Source of the DNA: Neptuniibacter marinus
Lineage (GTDB): Bacteria; Pseudomonadota; Gammaproteobacteria; Pseudomonadales; Balneatricaceae
Assembly (NCBI RefSeq): GCF_001597725.1
Contig: NZ_LUTR01000002.1
Span: 310,001 to 374,000, forward strand
Direction of reading: 5' to 3'
Length of the DNA stretch: 64,000 nt
Shown: piece by piece, positions 1 through 11,078 of the stretch
Layout of the letters: every line of letters starts with the position of its first letter
How positions within the stretch are numbered: the first letter of the stretch is position 1
Program-made: the position numbers and the translations under genes
Notes under the pieces: model-generated
Databases searched by the model: none
What the model was told of the DNA's origin: nothing
The model's input: only the letters and a program-made list of their open reading frames with translations

Positions 1-80
1 GTACAGATAATGGTAAATGGGAAAGTGGTGTTGATAATCGAAGAGAGGGCTTAGCCTTAGGCCAATAAGTATAATACGTG

Positions 81-2216
81 CTATTCCCGCGTGATCCGGT
101 TAACACTCTTCAAGTTACGCAACTTTTTCATCACACGAGCCAGATGAATACGGTCAGTCACAGTTACCTCCATATGTACATTAGCTAGCGGCCCTTCATG
201 ATCTCCTATATCAATCGCTACAACATCAACACCCGCACTTGCAGCGGTTGTTGCGAGCTCAGCAATAATACCTCGATGAGACTCAACCTCAGTCTTCAAG
301 TTAACGCTAAACTCTTCCTCTAACTTATCGGACCATTCAAGGTAGATACATTTTTCTGGATCATCACGGAGGTAGCCAATATTCCGGCAATCGGTTTGAT
401 GGATCACTAACCCTCGCCCCGTACTAATATGGCCGATGATTTTATCGCCAGGAATGGGCAAACAGCATTTCGCATATTGCAGCACCATACCCTCTGTCCC
501 TTTAATGGACATTGGTTTTTGATTACGTAAGCGCTCACTTCCCACTTCATCGCCATTCACAGGCTGCTCGGGGCGCAGGCGTCGTGCTACCACATAGGCC
601 ATCCGGTTACCCAATCCAATATCCTCGAGCAGATCATCTAGGCTTGTAAGCTCAGCTTCATGGAGCAGATCACGTAATTTAAACGGATCTATATCATTAA
701 CCGAGGTGCCATAATTAGCGAGAAACTGGTTTAACAGGCGCTGGCCAAGCTCGACAGACTCATGCCGCTGTTGGTTTTTCAGATAGTGTCGAATCGCTGT
801 GCGTGCTTTACCTGTTACAACAAAGTTTAACCATGCCATGTTCGGCTGTGCACTAGGCGTCGTGATCACCTCGACAGTTTGACCATTTTCCAAAGGTTGG
901 GACAACGGCGCTAAGCGGCGATTAATACGACAGGACACACAGGAATTTCCTACATCAGTATGTACCGCATAAGCAAAATCAACTGCCGTCGCGCCACTCG
1001 GTAATTCCATTATTTTGCCTAAAGGCGTAAAGATATAAACTTCGTCGGGAAATAGGTCCGTCTTAACACTATCGATAAATTCCATGGAGTTGCCCGCACT
1101 TTGGTGCATCTCCAATAATCCTTTAACCCACTTGCGAGCGCGCTTATAGGAACCTAAAGCGCTTTCTGAAGCATCACTACCATCATCATTTTTATAATGG
1201 CTATGTTCAGCAATTCCTTGACTAGCGACAACATCCATTTCATGGGTACGAATTTGCACCTCAATAGTAATATCTCGTGCACCAAACAGGTCTGTATGCA
1301 AAGACTGGTAACCATTTGCTTTAGGAATCGCTATATAATCTTTAAAACGTCCGTGCACAGGCTTATATAAGTTATGTACTGCGCCTAAAGCACGATAACA
1401 ATCATCTACGTTATCAGTAACTATGCGAAACGCAAACACATCCATAATTTCTGAAAAAGATTTACGCTGCGCTTTCATCTTAGAATAGATGCTATAAAGA
1501 TGCTTTTCCCGTCCTGTGACAGTACCGCTTAGCCCCTCTTTTTCTAACCGTTTTTCAATTGTTTCCTGAATCGAGCTAATAACATCTTTACGCTGCCCCC
1601 GAGCTTGAACCACAGCTCGACGTATATATTTAGCACGCATCGGATAATGAGACTGAAATGCCAAGTCTTCTAGCTCAACTTGAACATCACGCATCCCTAA
1701 ACGAGCAGCGATGGGTGCATAAATATCGAGTGTTTCACGAGCAATACGGCGCTGTTTATGAGGAGGCATCGCACCTAAAGTGCGCATATTATGTAGACGA
1801 TCAGCCAACTTAACCAAAATAACGCGAATATCTTCCGCCATGGCCAAAACCATTTTTTGGAAGTTACTCGCTTGCGCTTCGGCTTTAGTTTCAAATTCAA
1901 GGTGAGTTAGTTTAGAAACACCATCAACAATATCCGCCACAGATGTACCAAACTGAGACTCGATACCGTCATAGCTGATATCTGTATCTTCAATAACATC
2001 ATGCAACATCGCCGCCATTAGACTCTGATGGTCCATACGCAGCTCGGCCAAAACATTAGCGGCTGCCAATGGGTGAGTTACATATGGTTCACCACTTTTA
2101 CGCTTTTGGCCATCGTGCGCCTGTTCTGCGTAAAAATAGGAACGACGCACCTGCTGGATCTGCATTGGATCCAGATAATCGCTTAAGCGTTGTGATAGTG
2201 CGTCTATTGTTTGCAT
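81..2216 (-). CDS. spoT: Bifunctional (p)ppGpp synthetase/hydrolase SpoT
   Basis: Makes and degrades the stringent-response alarmone (p)ppGpp in the cytoplasm. The 711-residue length fits the family. The N-terminal HD hydrolase domain shows HDVIEDT at about residues 72-78. A RelA/SpoT synthetase domain follows (about 230-350), then a TGS domain (about 385-445) and a C-terminal ACT domain (about 635-708). It lies downstream of rpoZ on the same strand, the order known from E. coli and Pseudomonas, with a hairpin between them that may limit read-through. The intact HD motif argues for SpoT rather than the hydrolase-dead RelA. No gene is visible in the 80 bases beyond its stop. Confidence 0.97.
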   Translation of the reverse strand: MQTIDALSQRLSDYLDPMQIQQVRRSYFYAEQAHDGQKRKSGEPYVTHPLAAANVLAELRMDHQSLMAAMLHDVIEDTDISYDGIESQFGTSVADIVDGVSKLTHLEFETKAEAQASNFQKMVLAMAEDIRVILVKLADRLHNMRTLGAMPPHKQRRIARETLDIYAPIAARLGMRDVQVELEDLAFQSHYPMRAKYIRRAVVQARGQRKDVISSIQETIEKRLEKEGLSGTVTGREKHLYSIYSKMKAQRKSFSEIMDVFAFRIVTDNVDDCYRALGAVHNLYKPVHGRFKDYIAIPKANGYQSLHTDLFGARDITIEVQIRTHEMDVVASQGIAEHSHYKNDDGSDASESALGSYKRARKWVKGLLEMHQSAGNSMEFIDSVKTDLFPDEVYIFTPLGKIMELPSGATAVDFAYAVHTDVGNSCVSCRINRRLAPLSQPLENGQTVEVITTPSAQPNMAWLNFVVTGKARTAIRHYLKNQQRHESVELGQRLLNQFLANYGTSVNDIDPFKLRDLLHEAELTSLDDLLEDIGLGNRMAYVVARRLRPEQPVNGDEVGSERLRNQKPMSIKGTEGMVLQYAKCCLPIPGDKIIGHISTGRGLVIHQTDCRNIGYLRDDPEKCIYLEWSDKLEEEFSVNLKTEVESHRGIIAELATTAASAGVDVVAIDIGDHEGPLANVHMEVTVTDRIHLARVMKKLRNLKSVNRITRE

Positions 2217-2290
2217 TGCCTCTCCATACCACCTGCGTTATACAGAAATAATGCCGTAATAACGCCACTAGGAAAAGTCTTTAATAACGA

Positions 2291-2316
2291 AAACGCCCTG
2301 ATAAATCAGGGCGTTT
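2291..2316 (-). terminator. Hairpin terminator between rpoZ and spoT
   Basis: A perfect 12-bp stem (AAACGCCCTGAT / ATCAGGGCGTTT) with a 2-base spacer lies 25 bases past the rpoZ stop. Read on the minus strand it is followed by TTTTCGTT. It probably ends or attenuates rpoZ transcription before spoT. Confidence 0.8.
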
Positions 2317-2340
2317 GAAAAGAAATTCTTAACTGAGTAA

Positions 2341-2553
2341 TTAATCGCGTTCGATTTCGTCCAAAATAGAGCGTCCAGTATGGCCTTCAGCGATTTCGCG
2401 TAATGCCACAACAGTAGGTTTATCATTCTCCCACTCTACCTTAGCTTCTTTACCGCCAGTAGCCAGCTGACGTGCGCGCTTAGCAGCAACCATTACTAAC
2501 TGGAAACGGTTATCTACATTTTCCAGGCAATCTTCAACTGTAACTCGTGCCAT
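2341..2553 (-). CDS. rpoZ: RNA polymerase omega subunit
   Basis: Small subunit that helps assemble and stabilise RNA polymerase by binding beta-prime. The 70-residue protein starts [13 protein letters not shown] and continues [16 protein letters not shown], the hallmark of the family. It sits between gmk and spoT as in most gammaproteobacteria. The C-terminus ([13 protein letters not shown]) is a little shorter than the roughly 90-residue E. coli protein, which is common in this group. Confidence 0.97.
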   Translation of the reverse strand: MARVTVEDCLENVDNRFQLVMVAAKRARQLATGGKEAKVEWENDKPTVVALREIAEGHTGRSILDEIERD

Positions 2554-2616
2554 CGGTAAAACCTCGAAAATTTTGGGGTGTATTTAAAGACCGCGTAGTG
2601 TACCGCTTGATCTATA

Positions 2617-3252
<636 letters not shown>

Positions 3253-3483
3253 TCAGATATTATTGAATATTAGTCATTACCGACATATCTATTCATGCAA
3301 GTTAGCAAGATAAACTACCCTATTATTTCACTTAAATAGATCTAAAAAATCACATCAATTATTATTTTATCACTAAAATAGTGACTACGCGCAGAGTTAC
3401 AGTTAGTAAATACGGGCCTTTCAGCCATTAATAATATATGATTAAAATAATATAATTCTAATTTTTAGTATGATGGTAAATTA

Positions 3484-4869
3484 ATGCGCTGGATTTCATC
3501 CTCAGCCAATTTTGTTACAGCACTGCCTAAAATCCACCGCAAAGCGCTGGCATTTTTAGCCGTACTGCTACTCATAGCACTCCTTCTTCCCTCTTCGAAT
3601 AGCTCGGTTAGTACGCCGTTATCCCTGGATCATCTTGTAGATACTGATGCACCTTTATTTGAAACACCCACACTCACTATCCGTCAATTAAAAGCACCTT
3701 GGGCTTTTGACTCAGTGCCCGAAAACGAAACCTTATTGGTACCTGCGGCAGGCCTGCGTAATAGCTATCAATATATTGTGCGTAAAGGCGATACCTTAAG
3801 CAGTATTTTTGAGCGTCTACAGCTGCCACAAAAAACCATGTATCAACTTTTAGAGGCCGACCTTAACGTCTTAGCCTTAGATAACTTAAAACCTGGCCAT
3901 ACCTTAGTCTTTGAAAAGCAAGACCAGCTGCTGCAGCGTTTAGAATTACAATTTAGCCTTGCGCACAAAGTAGTCTATCAACGTAAAGAAGGCGACGGCT
4001 TTGAGTTTAATGAAGTGCAGCTGGAAGGTGATTGGAAACAGCAACTGATAAGCGGCGAAATTCTTTATAGCTTCACAGGCTCCGGCAAACAAGCAGGTCT
4101 AAGCCAATGGGAAGCACAAACCATCACCGAACTACTCAAACAACGTGTTGATTTCCGTCGCGACATCCAACGTGGAGATAAATTTGAAGTACTACTCTCG
4201 CGCCAATATGTAGATGGCGAAGCGACTGGCGATAATAAAATTGAGGCGATTCGTATTAAAAATCGGCGCCATGAGATCAATGCCTTCCTGTTTGAAGATA
4301 ACTATTACGACGAGAAAGGCCGTAATTTAGAGAAAGCCTTTCAACGTTATCCATTCAATGGAAAATACCGCCTTTCCTCTAACTTTAACCCCAAACGACG
4401 CCACCCAATTACAGGCTTAATTAGGCCTCATAATGGTACTGATTTCGCGATGCGCGTAGGCTCTCCCGTTGTAAGTATTGGCGATGGCATCGTATCTCGC
4501 GTAGTTCGCCATAAATATGCCGGCTTATATATAGAGATCCAACATGGCCAAAGTTATAAAACACGTTACCTCCATTTAAGTAAATCTTATGTAGTTAAAG
4601 GGCAACGAGTGAAACGTGGCGAGCGAATCGCCAAATCCGGTAATACAGGCCGATCTACCGGTGCTCATCTTCACTTTGAGCTGCACGTGAACGGTCGCCC
4701 AGTTAATGCGATGACCGCAAAAATCCCAATTGCAGTCTCCCTAACCGGCAAGAAAAAATCTGCATTTCAGCGTCAGTTAAAGGATTATTTAGCGAGAATA
4801 GAAACTGCCCACAAGCAACAATTAGCGTTAAATAAGCAAGACCCTAACAAACAGGAATCAACACTTTAA
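3484..4869 (+). CDS. M23 family murein endopeptidase, MepM/YebA-like
   Basis: Probable periplasmic D,D-endopeptidase that cuts peptidoglycan cross-links during growth. The 461-residue protein has one N-terminal membrane segment (about 22-37). A LysM/OapA-like domain (YIVRKGDTLSSIF, about 97-140) comes next. The C-terminal M23 domain has its zinc ligands visible in RPHNGTDF (His near 316) and HLHFEL (near 396). It is monocistronic, with about 230 bases upstream and a small hairpin downstream. Close relatives are MepM and NlpD; the OapA-type domain order favours MepM. Whether it is active was not tested, but the metal ligands are intact. Confidence 0.9.
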   Translation: MRWISSSANFVTALPKIHRKALAFLAVLLLIALLLPSSNSSVSTPLSLDHLVDTDAPLFETPTLTIRQLKAPWAFDSVPENETLLVPAAGLRNSYQYIVRKGDTLSSIFERLQLPQKTMYQLLEADLNVLALDNLKPGHTLVFEKQDQLLQRLELQFSLAHKVVYQRKEGDGFEFNEVQLEGDWKQQLISGEILYSFTGSGKQAGLSQWEAQTITELLKQRVDFRRDIQRGDKFEVLLSRQYVDGEATGDNKIEAIRIKNRRHEINAFLFEDNYYDEKGRNLEKAFQRYPFNGKYRLSSNFNPKRRHPITGLIRPHNGTDFAMRVGSPVVSIGDGIVSRVVRHKYAGLYIEIQHGQSYKTRYLHLSKSYVVKGQRVKRGERIAKSGNTGRSTGAHLHFELHVNGRPVNAMTAKIPIAVSLTGKKKSAFQRQLKDYLARIETAHKQQLALNKQDPNKQESTL

Positions 4870-4941
4870 TACCGACTCCGTAATCTGGCACAATGAGAGA
4901 GCAGGTCGATAGGCAGCCTGCTCTTCGTTCACAGCCCAAAC

Positions 4942-4956
4942 TTTACAGTTCTTTAC
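4942..4956 (-). promoter_or_regulatory. CpxR-like box in front of the RND efflux operon
   Basis: TTTAC-N5-TTTAC reads on the other strand as GTAAA-N5-GTAAA, the consensus of the envelope-stress regulator CpxR. It is part of a perfect 10-bp tandem repeat (CTTTACAGTT at 4941 and 4951), about 70 bases before the first efflux gene. The motif match is seen; control by CpxR is inferred. No cpxR gene is in the window. Confidence 0.4.
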
Positions 4957-5024
4957 AGTTCCTTTAACCCTTATTTACCCTTACCCCTGTTAATTTACCT
5001 CCATTAAAATTAGAGGACGTAAAA

Positions 5025-6392
5025 ATGGACAGGAACCTATCGGGTGCAAGGAATGTAGCTCGCTATACTTTACTGGTCGGGTTATTGACATTAACAGGCT
5101 GCTCCGTAACTGAACCCCTAACATTCAGTACTCAAGCACATAATGACCTAGACAGTATAGAGCACTGGGAACAATCAGCGGTGTCCTCCCAAACGTCAGC
5201 CAAACTACTGGACCTTATTGATTCAAAAGAGGTTGAATATCTTCTTGAGATTGGTCTAGCTAACAGCCCAGACATCAAACAAACCACCTTAGCTATGCAG
5301 ATCGCCAACCTATCTGTCACTAATGTTGAGGGCAATAATCTTCCTCAAGCAAGCCTATCTCTCAACCAAGAAAAAACAGAAAGTACTGACTCCGTATTCA
5401 ATTCAGCCTTACAAATTAGTTGGGCGGTAGATATCTGGGGCCAGATGCAGGACAGCATTAACGCGGAACAATCGAATCTTTCAGGCTCCATCGCTGCGGA
5501 CAAATATGCTCGCGATCTACTCGCTGCCAGCATCATCGACAATTGGTTGCTGCAAACGGAACTTCAGCAACTCATCAGTATTGAACAGCAACGTACCGCT
5601 ATTTTAGAAACAAATGAAGCCACTATTGAAGAGCGATACCGTCTAGGTTTAGACAATCTCTCTGACCTTGATACAGCAAAGAGCTCCACTGCCAGTTCAC
5701 AAGCAACATTAACGGCTTATAAAGAGCAACTACAAGTAAGTCGGCGAGCGCTTAAAACACTGCTCGGCGGCCATGACGAGCTCCCAGAAACAAACGCTCG
5801 CTTCCCTAAAACGAGTATCCCGCTCGCCTCTTTACCCGCACAGGATTTAGGCCGCAGACCCGACCTACAAGAAGCTTACTTAACAATCAAAAACGCTGAA
5901 TTTAACGCCGATGTGGCATACAAAGCCTTACTTCCCTCCTTCTCTCTAGAAGCCGCTTTTTCAGGGAGCAACGGAAATCTAACGGACGCTCTTTATCAAA
6001 GTGCCGCATGGAGTTTATTAGGTCAACTAACCGCGCCGATCTTTCAGGGCGGAAAATTAAGAGCGCAAGCAAGCAGCGCAAAACTAGAAGCAGAACAAGC
6101 TTACTGGGCCTATCAAAAAACTTTGCTAGCCGCCGTCAACGAAGTGGAGAACGCTTTAGGGCAGGAAGCTTCGCTGAATAAACAACAACAGCATATCTCC
6201 CAAGCGCTAGCTCATGCCCAGCTCAGTAGCGATACCTATAGAGAGAAATATCGTCAAGGGCTGGTTAGTTTTCTTGATCTATTAGAAGTACAGCAGCAAA
6301 CATTTAATTTAGAAGCTCAACTGACAGAGATTACCTATCAGCGACTAACAAACAGAATAACACTCGGCTTGGCCTTGGGTTTAGGTGTGTAG
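5025..6392 (+). CDS. Outer-membrane efflux lipoprotein (TolC/NodT family)
   Basis: Outer-membrane channel of a tripartite drug efflux pump. The 455-residue protein has a lipoprotein signal peptide ending LTLTGC, with the lipidated Cys at about residue 26. Two outer-membrane-efflux repeats follow, with typical phrases such as SWAVDIWGQ, LGRRPDLQEA and VNEVENAL. A ribosome site (AGAGGACG) stands before the ATG. It is the first gene of an operon with the membrane-fusion and RND genes, which start 30 and 1241 bases downstream of its stop. Confidence 0.93.
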   Translation: MDRNLSGARNVARYTLLVGLLTLTGCSVTEPLTFSTQAHNDLDSIEHWEQSAVSSQTSAKLLDLIDSKEVEYLLEIGLANSPDIKQTTLAMQIANLSVTNVEGNNLPQASLSLNQEKTESTDSVFNSALQISWAVDIWGQMQDSINAEQSNLSGSIAADKYARDLLAASIIDNWLLQTELQQLISIEQQRTAILETNEATIEERYRLGLDNLSDLDTAKSSTASSQATLTAYKEQLQVSRRALKTLLGGHDELPETNARFPKTSIPLASLPAQDLGRRPDLQEAYLTIKNAEFNADVAYKALLPSFSLEAAFSGSNGNLTDALYQSAAWSLLGQLTAPIFQGGKLRAQASSAKLEAEQAYWAYQKTLLAAVNEVENALGQEASLNKQQQHISQALAHAQLSSDTYREKYRQGLVSFLDLLEVQQQTFNLEAQLTEITYQRLTNRITLGLALGLGV

Positions 6393-6422
6393 ACAAGCCT
6401 ATAGCGCTTGAGGAGATTCAAC

Positions 6423-7637
6423 ATGAAAGTTTCAAAAATACAATTAGTCATCACATTTATTGCTGCTGGTAGTATTGCCTTAGCCTTTGCGGTTAGCAGT
6501 AACGATTTAGAAAGCTTGCAGAGAAAGGCCCCTCCTAAAAAGCAGGCTGAATATCCAGTTGTAACAACGGTGCCGGTTTCTACAGGTACTTACACCGCAT
6601 TAGTTAAAGGGTTTGGTTCTGTCACACCCAACCAATCATTACAGCTAACATCTGAAGTCAGTGGGCGGATCGTCCATCTATCGCCAAAACTTAAAAGCGG
6701 CCAAACCTTCAAAGCAGGTGCTGAACTATTAGTCATTGATGACGTGGAGTACCAAGAGGCCGTTGCCAGCGCAAAGTCGGATTTAGCCACCACAGAAGTT
6801 GAACTGCTACAAGAACAGCTCAATCAAAAACAAGCCCAAGAGGAATGGAAACGCTCAGGTTTAAAAGGACAACCGAACTCTGATTTAGTTTTCTATATTC
6901 CCCAAGTCAAAGCGGCTCAAGCAAAAGTAGAATATGCACGTAAAGCCTTAGAAAAAGCCAAATCAGACCTAGCCTACACCCGGGTTAAAGCGCCATTCAA
7001 TGCTCAGGTTATATCCCGCTCAGTTGAAACTGGAAGCTATGTGCAAACAGGAACTGAACTGGTGCAACTATACGATACAGACCTAGTGCAAATTTCAGTG
7101 CCACTCTCTTCACAGCAGTGGAATAATTTGCCAAATATAGAAGCTATGCAGGGAAAAACAGAAGTCACATTAACAAGTGCTGATGGGAACAAACACTGGA
7201 CAGGCTTTGTTGCTAGGGCCGAACAGCACCTAGATAGTACAAGCCGTCAACGCTCACTTATTATCACCGTTGAAACCCCCCTCAAGTTAGATACGCCTCT
7301 CTACCCAGGTAGTTTTGTACAAGCGTCAATCCCCGGAAAGGCAGTCGGTAATCTCTGGCAGATACCTGCATCATCTCTGACCCAAGATAATAAAATTTGG
7401 TATTTGGATGCCAACAGCACACTGCAAGCGGCACAAGCCAATATTCATTTTTCTGCCAATGATTACATTTTTGTCAGTCCTATCGAGGGTTTAAAAGAAA
7501 CCAATATTGTTATTCACCCCTTAAGCAGTTACCTGCCAGGCATGCGCGCAGTGGATAGAAACGCAACAAAGCAAACAACACAGCAACAACCTAATCGACC
7601 AACATCTGTTGAAACTGACAAAAGGGATCAACAATGA
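6423..7637 (+). CDS. RND efflux membrane-fusion (adaptor) protein
   Basis: Periplasmic adaptor that joins the inner-membrane pump to the outer-membrane channel. The start at 6423 (MKVSKIQ) is chosen because AGGAGA stands seven bases before it; an in-frame TTG at 6408 is less likely. The protein has 404 residues: an N-terminal membrane anchor, a split lipoyl domain (SGRIVHLSPKLKSGQTF and YTRVKAPFNAQVISR) around a coiled-coil hairpin, then beta-barrel domains. Its stop overlaps the start of the RND gene (ATGA), so the two are translationally coupled. Confidence 0.93.
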   Translation: MKVSKIQLVITFIAAGSIALAFAVSSNDLESLQRKAPPKKQAEYPVVTTVPVSTGTYTALVKGFGSVTPNQSLQLTSEVSGRIVHLSPKLKSGQTFKAGAELLVIDDVEYQEAVASAKSDLATTEVELLQEQLNQKQAQEEWKRSGLKGQPNSDLVFYIPQVKAAQAKVEYARKALEKAKSDLAYTRVKAPFNAQVISRSVETGSYVQTGTELVQLYDTDLVQISVPLSSQQWNNLPNIEAMQGKTEVTLTSADGNKHWTGFVARAEQHLDSTSRQRSLIITVETPLKLDTPLYPGSFVQASIPGKAVGNLWQIPASSLTQDNKIWYLDANSTLQAAQANIHFSANDYIFVSPIEGLKETNIVIHPLSSYLPGMRAVDRNATKQTTQQQPNRPTSVETDKRDQQ

Positions 7638-10600
7638 GTACATCCAACGAAAGACGCATAAATTACAATGGCATTATTGGTTGGTTTGCAGGTAATAGCG
7701 TAGCTGCCAATCTACTCATGATCTGCATTCTTATTTTAGGTGTACTCTCCGTCGACAATCTACGCAAAGAGGCGTTCCCCTCTCGCGAATCAGACACCAT
7801 TTCCGTATCTGTAAGTTATGACAGCGGTGATGCTTTATTAACTGAAGAAGGGATCGCAGTAAAAATAGAGGAGGCATTAACTGATGTATTAGGCATTAAA
7901 CGTGTCACTTCAGTATCCAACGCCAGTAGCTCTACTGTTAGTATCGAAAAGAAGAGTGACTATGATCTAGACATCCTTCTAAGGGATGTAAAAAACAAGG
8001 TTGATGCGATCTATAACTTCCCCGCGGATGCGGAAAATCCGGTTATTGCCAAACAGGAACGTCTAAATCACGCCTACTCAATTAAAATTTTTGGTGATAC
8101 CGACCGCTCCACACTGCAAACCTTAGCTGAACAGCTAAAAGCCGACCTTCTTACTAAATCTGCGATCAGCAATGTCACCATTAACGGCGAAGCCGACCGA
8201 CTTATCTCCATCGAAATAGACGAGAAAAAGCTCGAAGCTTATGACATTACACTGACTGATATAAACAATGCCATCAATGCCGAATCCTCTTCTCCCATAT
8301 CCACCAGCTTAAGAAATGAAAACAAAGTTATTCAACTCAAAGCATCGACCCAAGCCTATTACACAAGAGCATTCTCTCAAATTCCCCTTATTACAACTGA
8401 AACAGGGGCGATTATCCGCTTAGGTGATGTAGCAAAAGTTGAAGATACCTTTGAGGATAGCAGCCTAATTTTATCCCGATATGATGGCCTTAACGGTATA
8501 GGCATTGAACTCAGCGTTGATCAAACCGGCGATATAATCAAAATTGTTGATGTGGCCAAAACCGTGGTTGAAGAATGGAAATCACGCTCAACACTACCCG
8601 CCAATATCAGCGTTGAAACATGGAATGATGGCAGTGAAATGATCAGCGACCGCTTATCTCTGCTAATGAAAAACGCCCTCTCCGGTATCGCATTAGTTTT
8701 TCTTGTTCTTGCTCTCTTTCTCAACTTGCGTGTGGCCCTATGGGTCACCGCAGGCTTGCCTTTTATATTTAGTGGCACACTGTTTTTTATGACCGACAAT
8801 TTTACCGGCATGTCGATCAATGAAATGACTACCTTCGGCTTTATTCTTGCCTTAGGTATTGTGGTAGATGACGCTATTGTTGTGGGCGAAAGTATCTACT
8901 CCACACGAAGCCAAGAGGGTGACAGCCTAAAAAGTACAATCAAAGGCACCTTAAAAGTCGCTACACCTACTATTTTTGGTATGCTGACGACTATCGCAAC
9001 CTTTATCGCCTTAAGTAATGTTGAGGGCGGCCTAGGCAATGTTTATGCTCAATTTGCTGTGATTGTAACAATCTGTTTGCTTCTATCATTGGTCGAATCA
9101 AAGCTAATCCTCCCCGCTCACTTAGCCCATATTAACACCCACCGAAAACGCGGCAATGGCTGGAAAGATAGTTGGGCGCACGTTCAACACGCCTGTGATA
9201 GCGGGCTAAAATGGGTCAACCATAAGCTTTATCTACCACTTATTAAGTGGGCAATCACGTTTCGCTATGCGGCAGGCCTATTTTTTATCGCCATTTTTGT
9301 CCTCGTTATTAGCATGCCTTTTAACGGCAATGTCCGCTTAGCCTTCTTTCCAGAAATACCGGGCAGTTCTGTAGAAGCAAGCCTAACCATGCAGGATGAT
9401 GCCAGCTATGGACTAACGCGAGACAACTTGCTCTACCTAGAAAAACTCGCTACAGAAACAGATAGCGAGTTGCAAAATGGTCACACCCCCAGTGCTATCA
9501 CTACTGTGGAGGTCATCGCTAGTGATGATTACAACGGTTCCGTTACTATAGAGTTAGCAGATGACGCCCCCTACTCTTTAACCGAATTTGCTGCCCACTG
9601 GAAACAGCGGGTAGGTAGCCTAGAAGGGGTGAAAAAGCTCAATATTAAATCACGCTTTGGTAAAGTCGATAATTTCAAAGTAGAGCTCAAAGCTTTGGAC
9701 GATCAATCCCTAAAACTGGCCGGTCAGCAATTTAGACAAGCACTAGAAAGCATCCCAGGGGTGCAAGGGATCGATGATAACTTCAACTCGGGGCAAGCCC
9801 AGCTAAAATTCACCTTAACCGAGCAGGCCTACACGCTCGGCATGACCACTGCAGAGCTATCTCGACAGCTATTACAAGCCTTTGGCGGCGAAGTTGTACA
9901 ACGCTACCAACGGGGCAAAAACGAAATAAAAGTAAGGGTTCGTTACCCTGAACAATCTCGCCAAACGATTGAAGATGTAATGAATGCCAACGTACGTACT
10001 AACGATGGCACCGTAGTACCTCTATCATTAGTCGCCACCGTTACAGCAGATTATCAACAAAACACACGTACTCGAATTGGCGGGCTACCCGCCTACTATG
10101 TAAGCGCCAGTGTTGATAAAGAACTCATATCATCCAATGAGTTAGTGCAACAATTACAGCGAGACCTTGTCCCTCAGATAACGGAAGCCTATCCAGACTT
10201 ATCCATTCACTTTGCGGGAGAAGCCGAAGAGCAAGCAGAAACTGCGGGATCTATGAGTGAGCTATTTATAATGGCGATGCTGGCAATCTATATACTATTG
10301 GCCGTGCCGTTAAGATCCTATATCCAGCCTATCATTATCATGACCGCTATCCCCTTTGGCTTAGTCGGGGCTATTCTAGGTCATTGGCTCAATGATATGA
10401 CACTCACTATCCTTTCCTTTAACGGTATCGTGGCCTTAAGTGGAGTGGTTGTGAACGATAGTTTACTGCTGGTTTCTCGAATTAATGAGAGTTTGAATGC
10501 AGGCGAAGATATTCGCAGCGCTATTATTGAAGCCTGTACCGGACGTTTAAGAGCGGTCTTACTGACCTCATTCACGACATTTGCCGGATTAGTGCCCCTA

Positions 10601-10819
10601 TTAAGTGAGACCTCAGCTCAAGCACAATTTATTATTCCGGCTGCCACCTCACTAGGTTATGGCATTCTCTTTGCGACTGTCATTACCCTTATCCTGATCC
10701 CTTCATTAATCATGATCCAACATGATGTGATTGCTCTATTACAAAAAATAGGTGTAATGCAAGCAAAACCGATTCTTGGCAATGACGAGACCAGCGTATT
10801 AAGCGACAGCAACGCCTGA
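7634..10819 (+). CDS. RND family efflux transporter permease
   Basis: Inner-membrane, proton-driven pump subunit of 1061 residues, the normal length for the family. The proton-relay pair is visible in ALGIVVDDAIVVGE (Asp-Asp near residue 412). The second half carries GVVVNDSLLLVSRIN in the equivalent repeat. Two large periplasmic loops are present. It belongs with the adaptor and channel genes directly upstream. The substrate cannot be read from the sequence. The overall look resembles the HAE-1-like group of uncharacterised pumps more than AcrB itself. Confidence 0.94.
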   Translation: MSTSNERRINYNGIIGWFAGNSVAANLLMICILILGVLSVDNLRKEAFPSRESDTISVSVSYDSGDALLTEEGIAVKIEEALTDVLGIKRVTSVSNASSSTVSIEKKSDYDLDILLRDVKNKVDAIYNFPADAENPVIAKQERLNHAYSIKIFGDTDRSTLQTLAEQLKADLLTKSAISNVTINGEADRLISIEIDEKKLEAYDITLTDINNAINAESSSPISTSLRNENKVIQLKASTQAYYTRAFSQIPLITTETGAIIRLGDVAKVEDTFEDSSLILSRYDGLNGIGIELSVDQTGDIIKIVDVAKTVVEEWKSRSTLPANISVETWNDGSEMISDRLSLLMKNALSGIALVFLVLALFLNLRVALWVTAGLPFIFSGTLFFMTDNFTGMSINEMTTFGFILALGIVVDDAIVVGESIYSTRSQEGDSLKSTIKGTLKVATPTIFGMLTTIATFIALSNVEGGLGNVYAQFAVIVTICLLLSLVESKLILPAHLAHINTHRKRGNGWKDSWAHVQHACDSGLKWVNHKLYLPLIKWAITFRYAAGLFFIAIFVLVISMPFNGNVRLAFFPEIPGSSVEASLTMQDDASYGLTRDNLLYLEKLATETDSELQNGHTPSAITTVEVIASDDYNGSVTIELADDAPYSLTEFAAHWKQRVGSLEGVKKLNIKSRFGKVDNFKVELKALDDQSLKLAGQQFRQALESIPGVQGIDDNFNSGQAQLKFTLTEQAYTLGMTTAELSRQLLQAFGGEVVQRYQRGKNEIKVRVRYPEQSRQTIEDVMNANVRTNDGTVVPLSLVATVTADYQQNTRTRIGGLPAYYVSASVDKELISSNELVQQLQRDLVPQITEAYPDLSIHFAGEAEEQAETAGSMSELFIMAMLAIYILLAVPLRSYIQPIIIMTAIPFGLVGAILGHWLNDMTLTILSFNGIVALSGVVVNDSLLLVSRINESLNAGEDIRSAIIEACTGRLRAVLLTSFTTFAGLVPLLSETSAQAQFIIPAATSLGYGILFATVITLILIPSLIMIQHDVIALLQKIGVMQAKPILGNDETSVLSDSNA

Positions 10820-10840
10820 TATAGCTATCAAGGCAAACGC

Positions 10841-10874
10841 TCGCAGCATTCTATGCGTCCATAAAATGCTGCGA
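10841..10874. terminator. Possible terminator hairpin after the efflux operon
   Basis: TCGCAGCATT and AATGCTGCGA form a 10-bp stem with a 14-base loop, 22 bases after the pump stop. There is no T run, so termination strength is uncertain. Confidence 0.4.
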
Positions 10875-11078
10875 CATCTCGACTAAGCCCTCTGACAACA
10901 AATTCATAGCATGAATCTATTCAGGAAAAAGAGAGACGACCCCAAGCTTAAAAAGAGAAGTCGAACAACTGATAAGTTTTTCCTATCAGAAATAGGGTCA
11001 ATTATTAATTAGACGCCTCCCCTCCTTTCAGCCATGATGACTACTAAGTATGCGTTAAAAGGAAAAGGCCTAAGCAAA

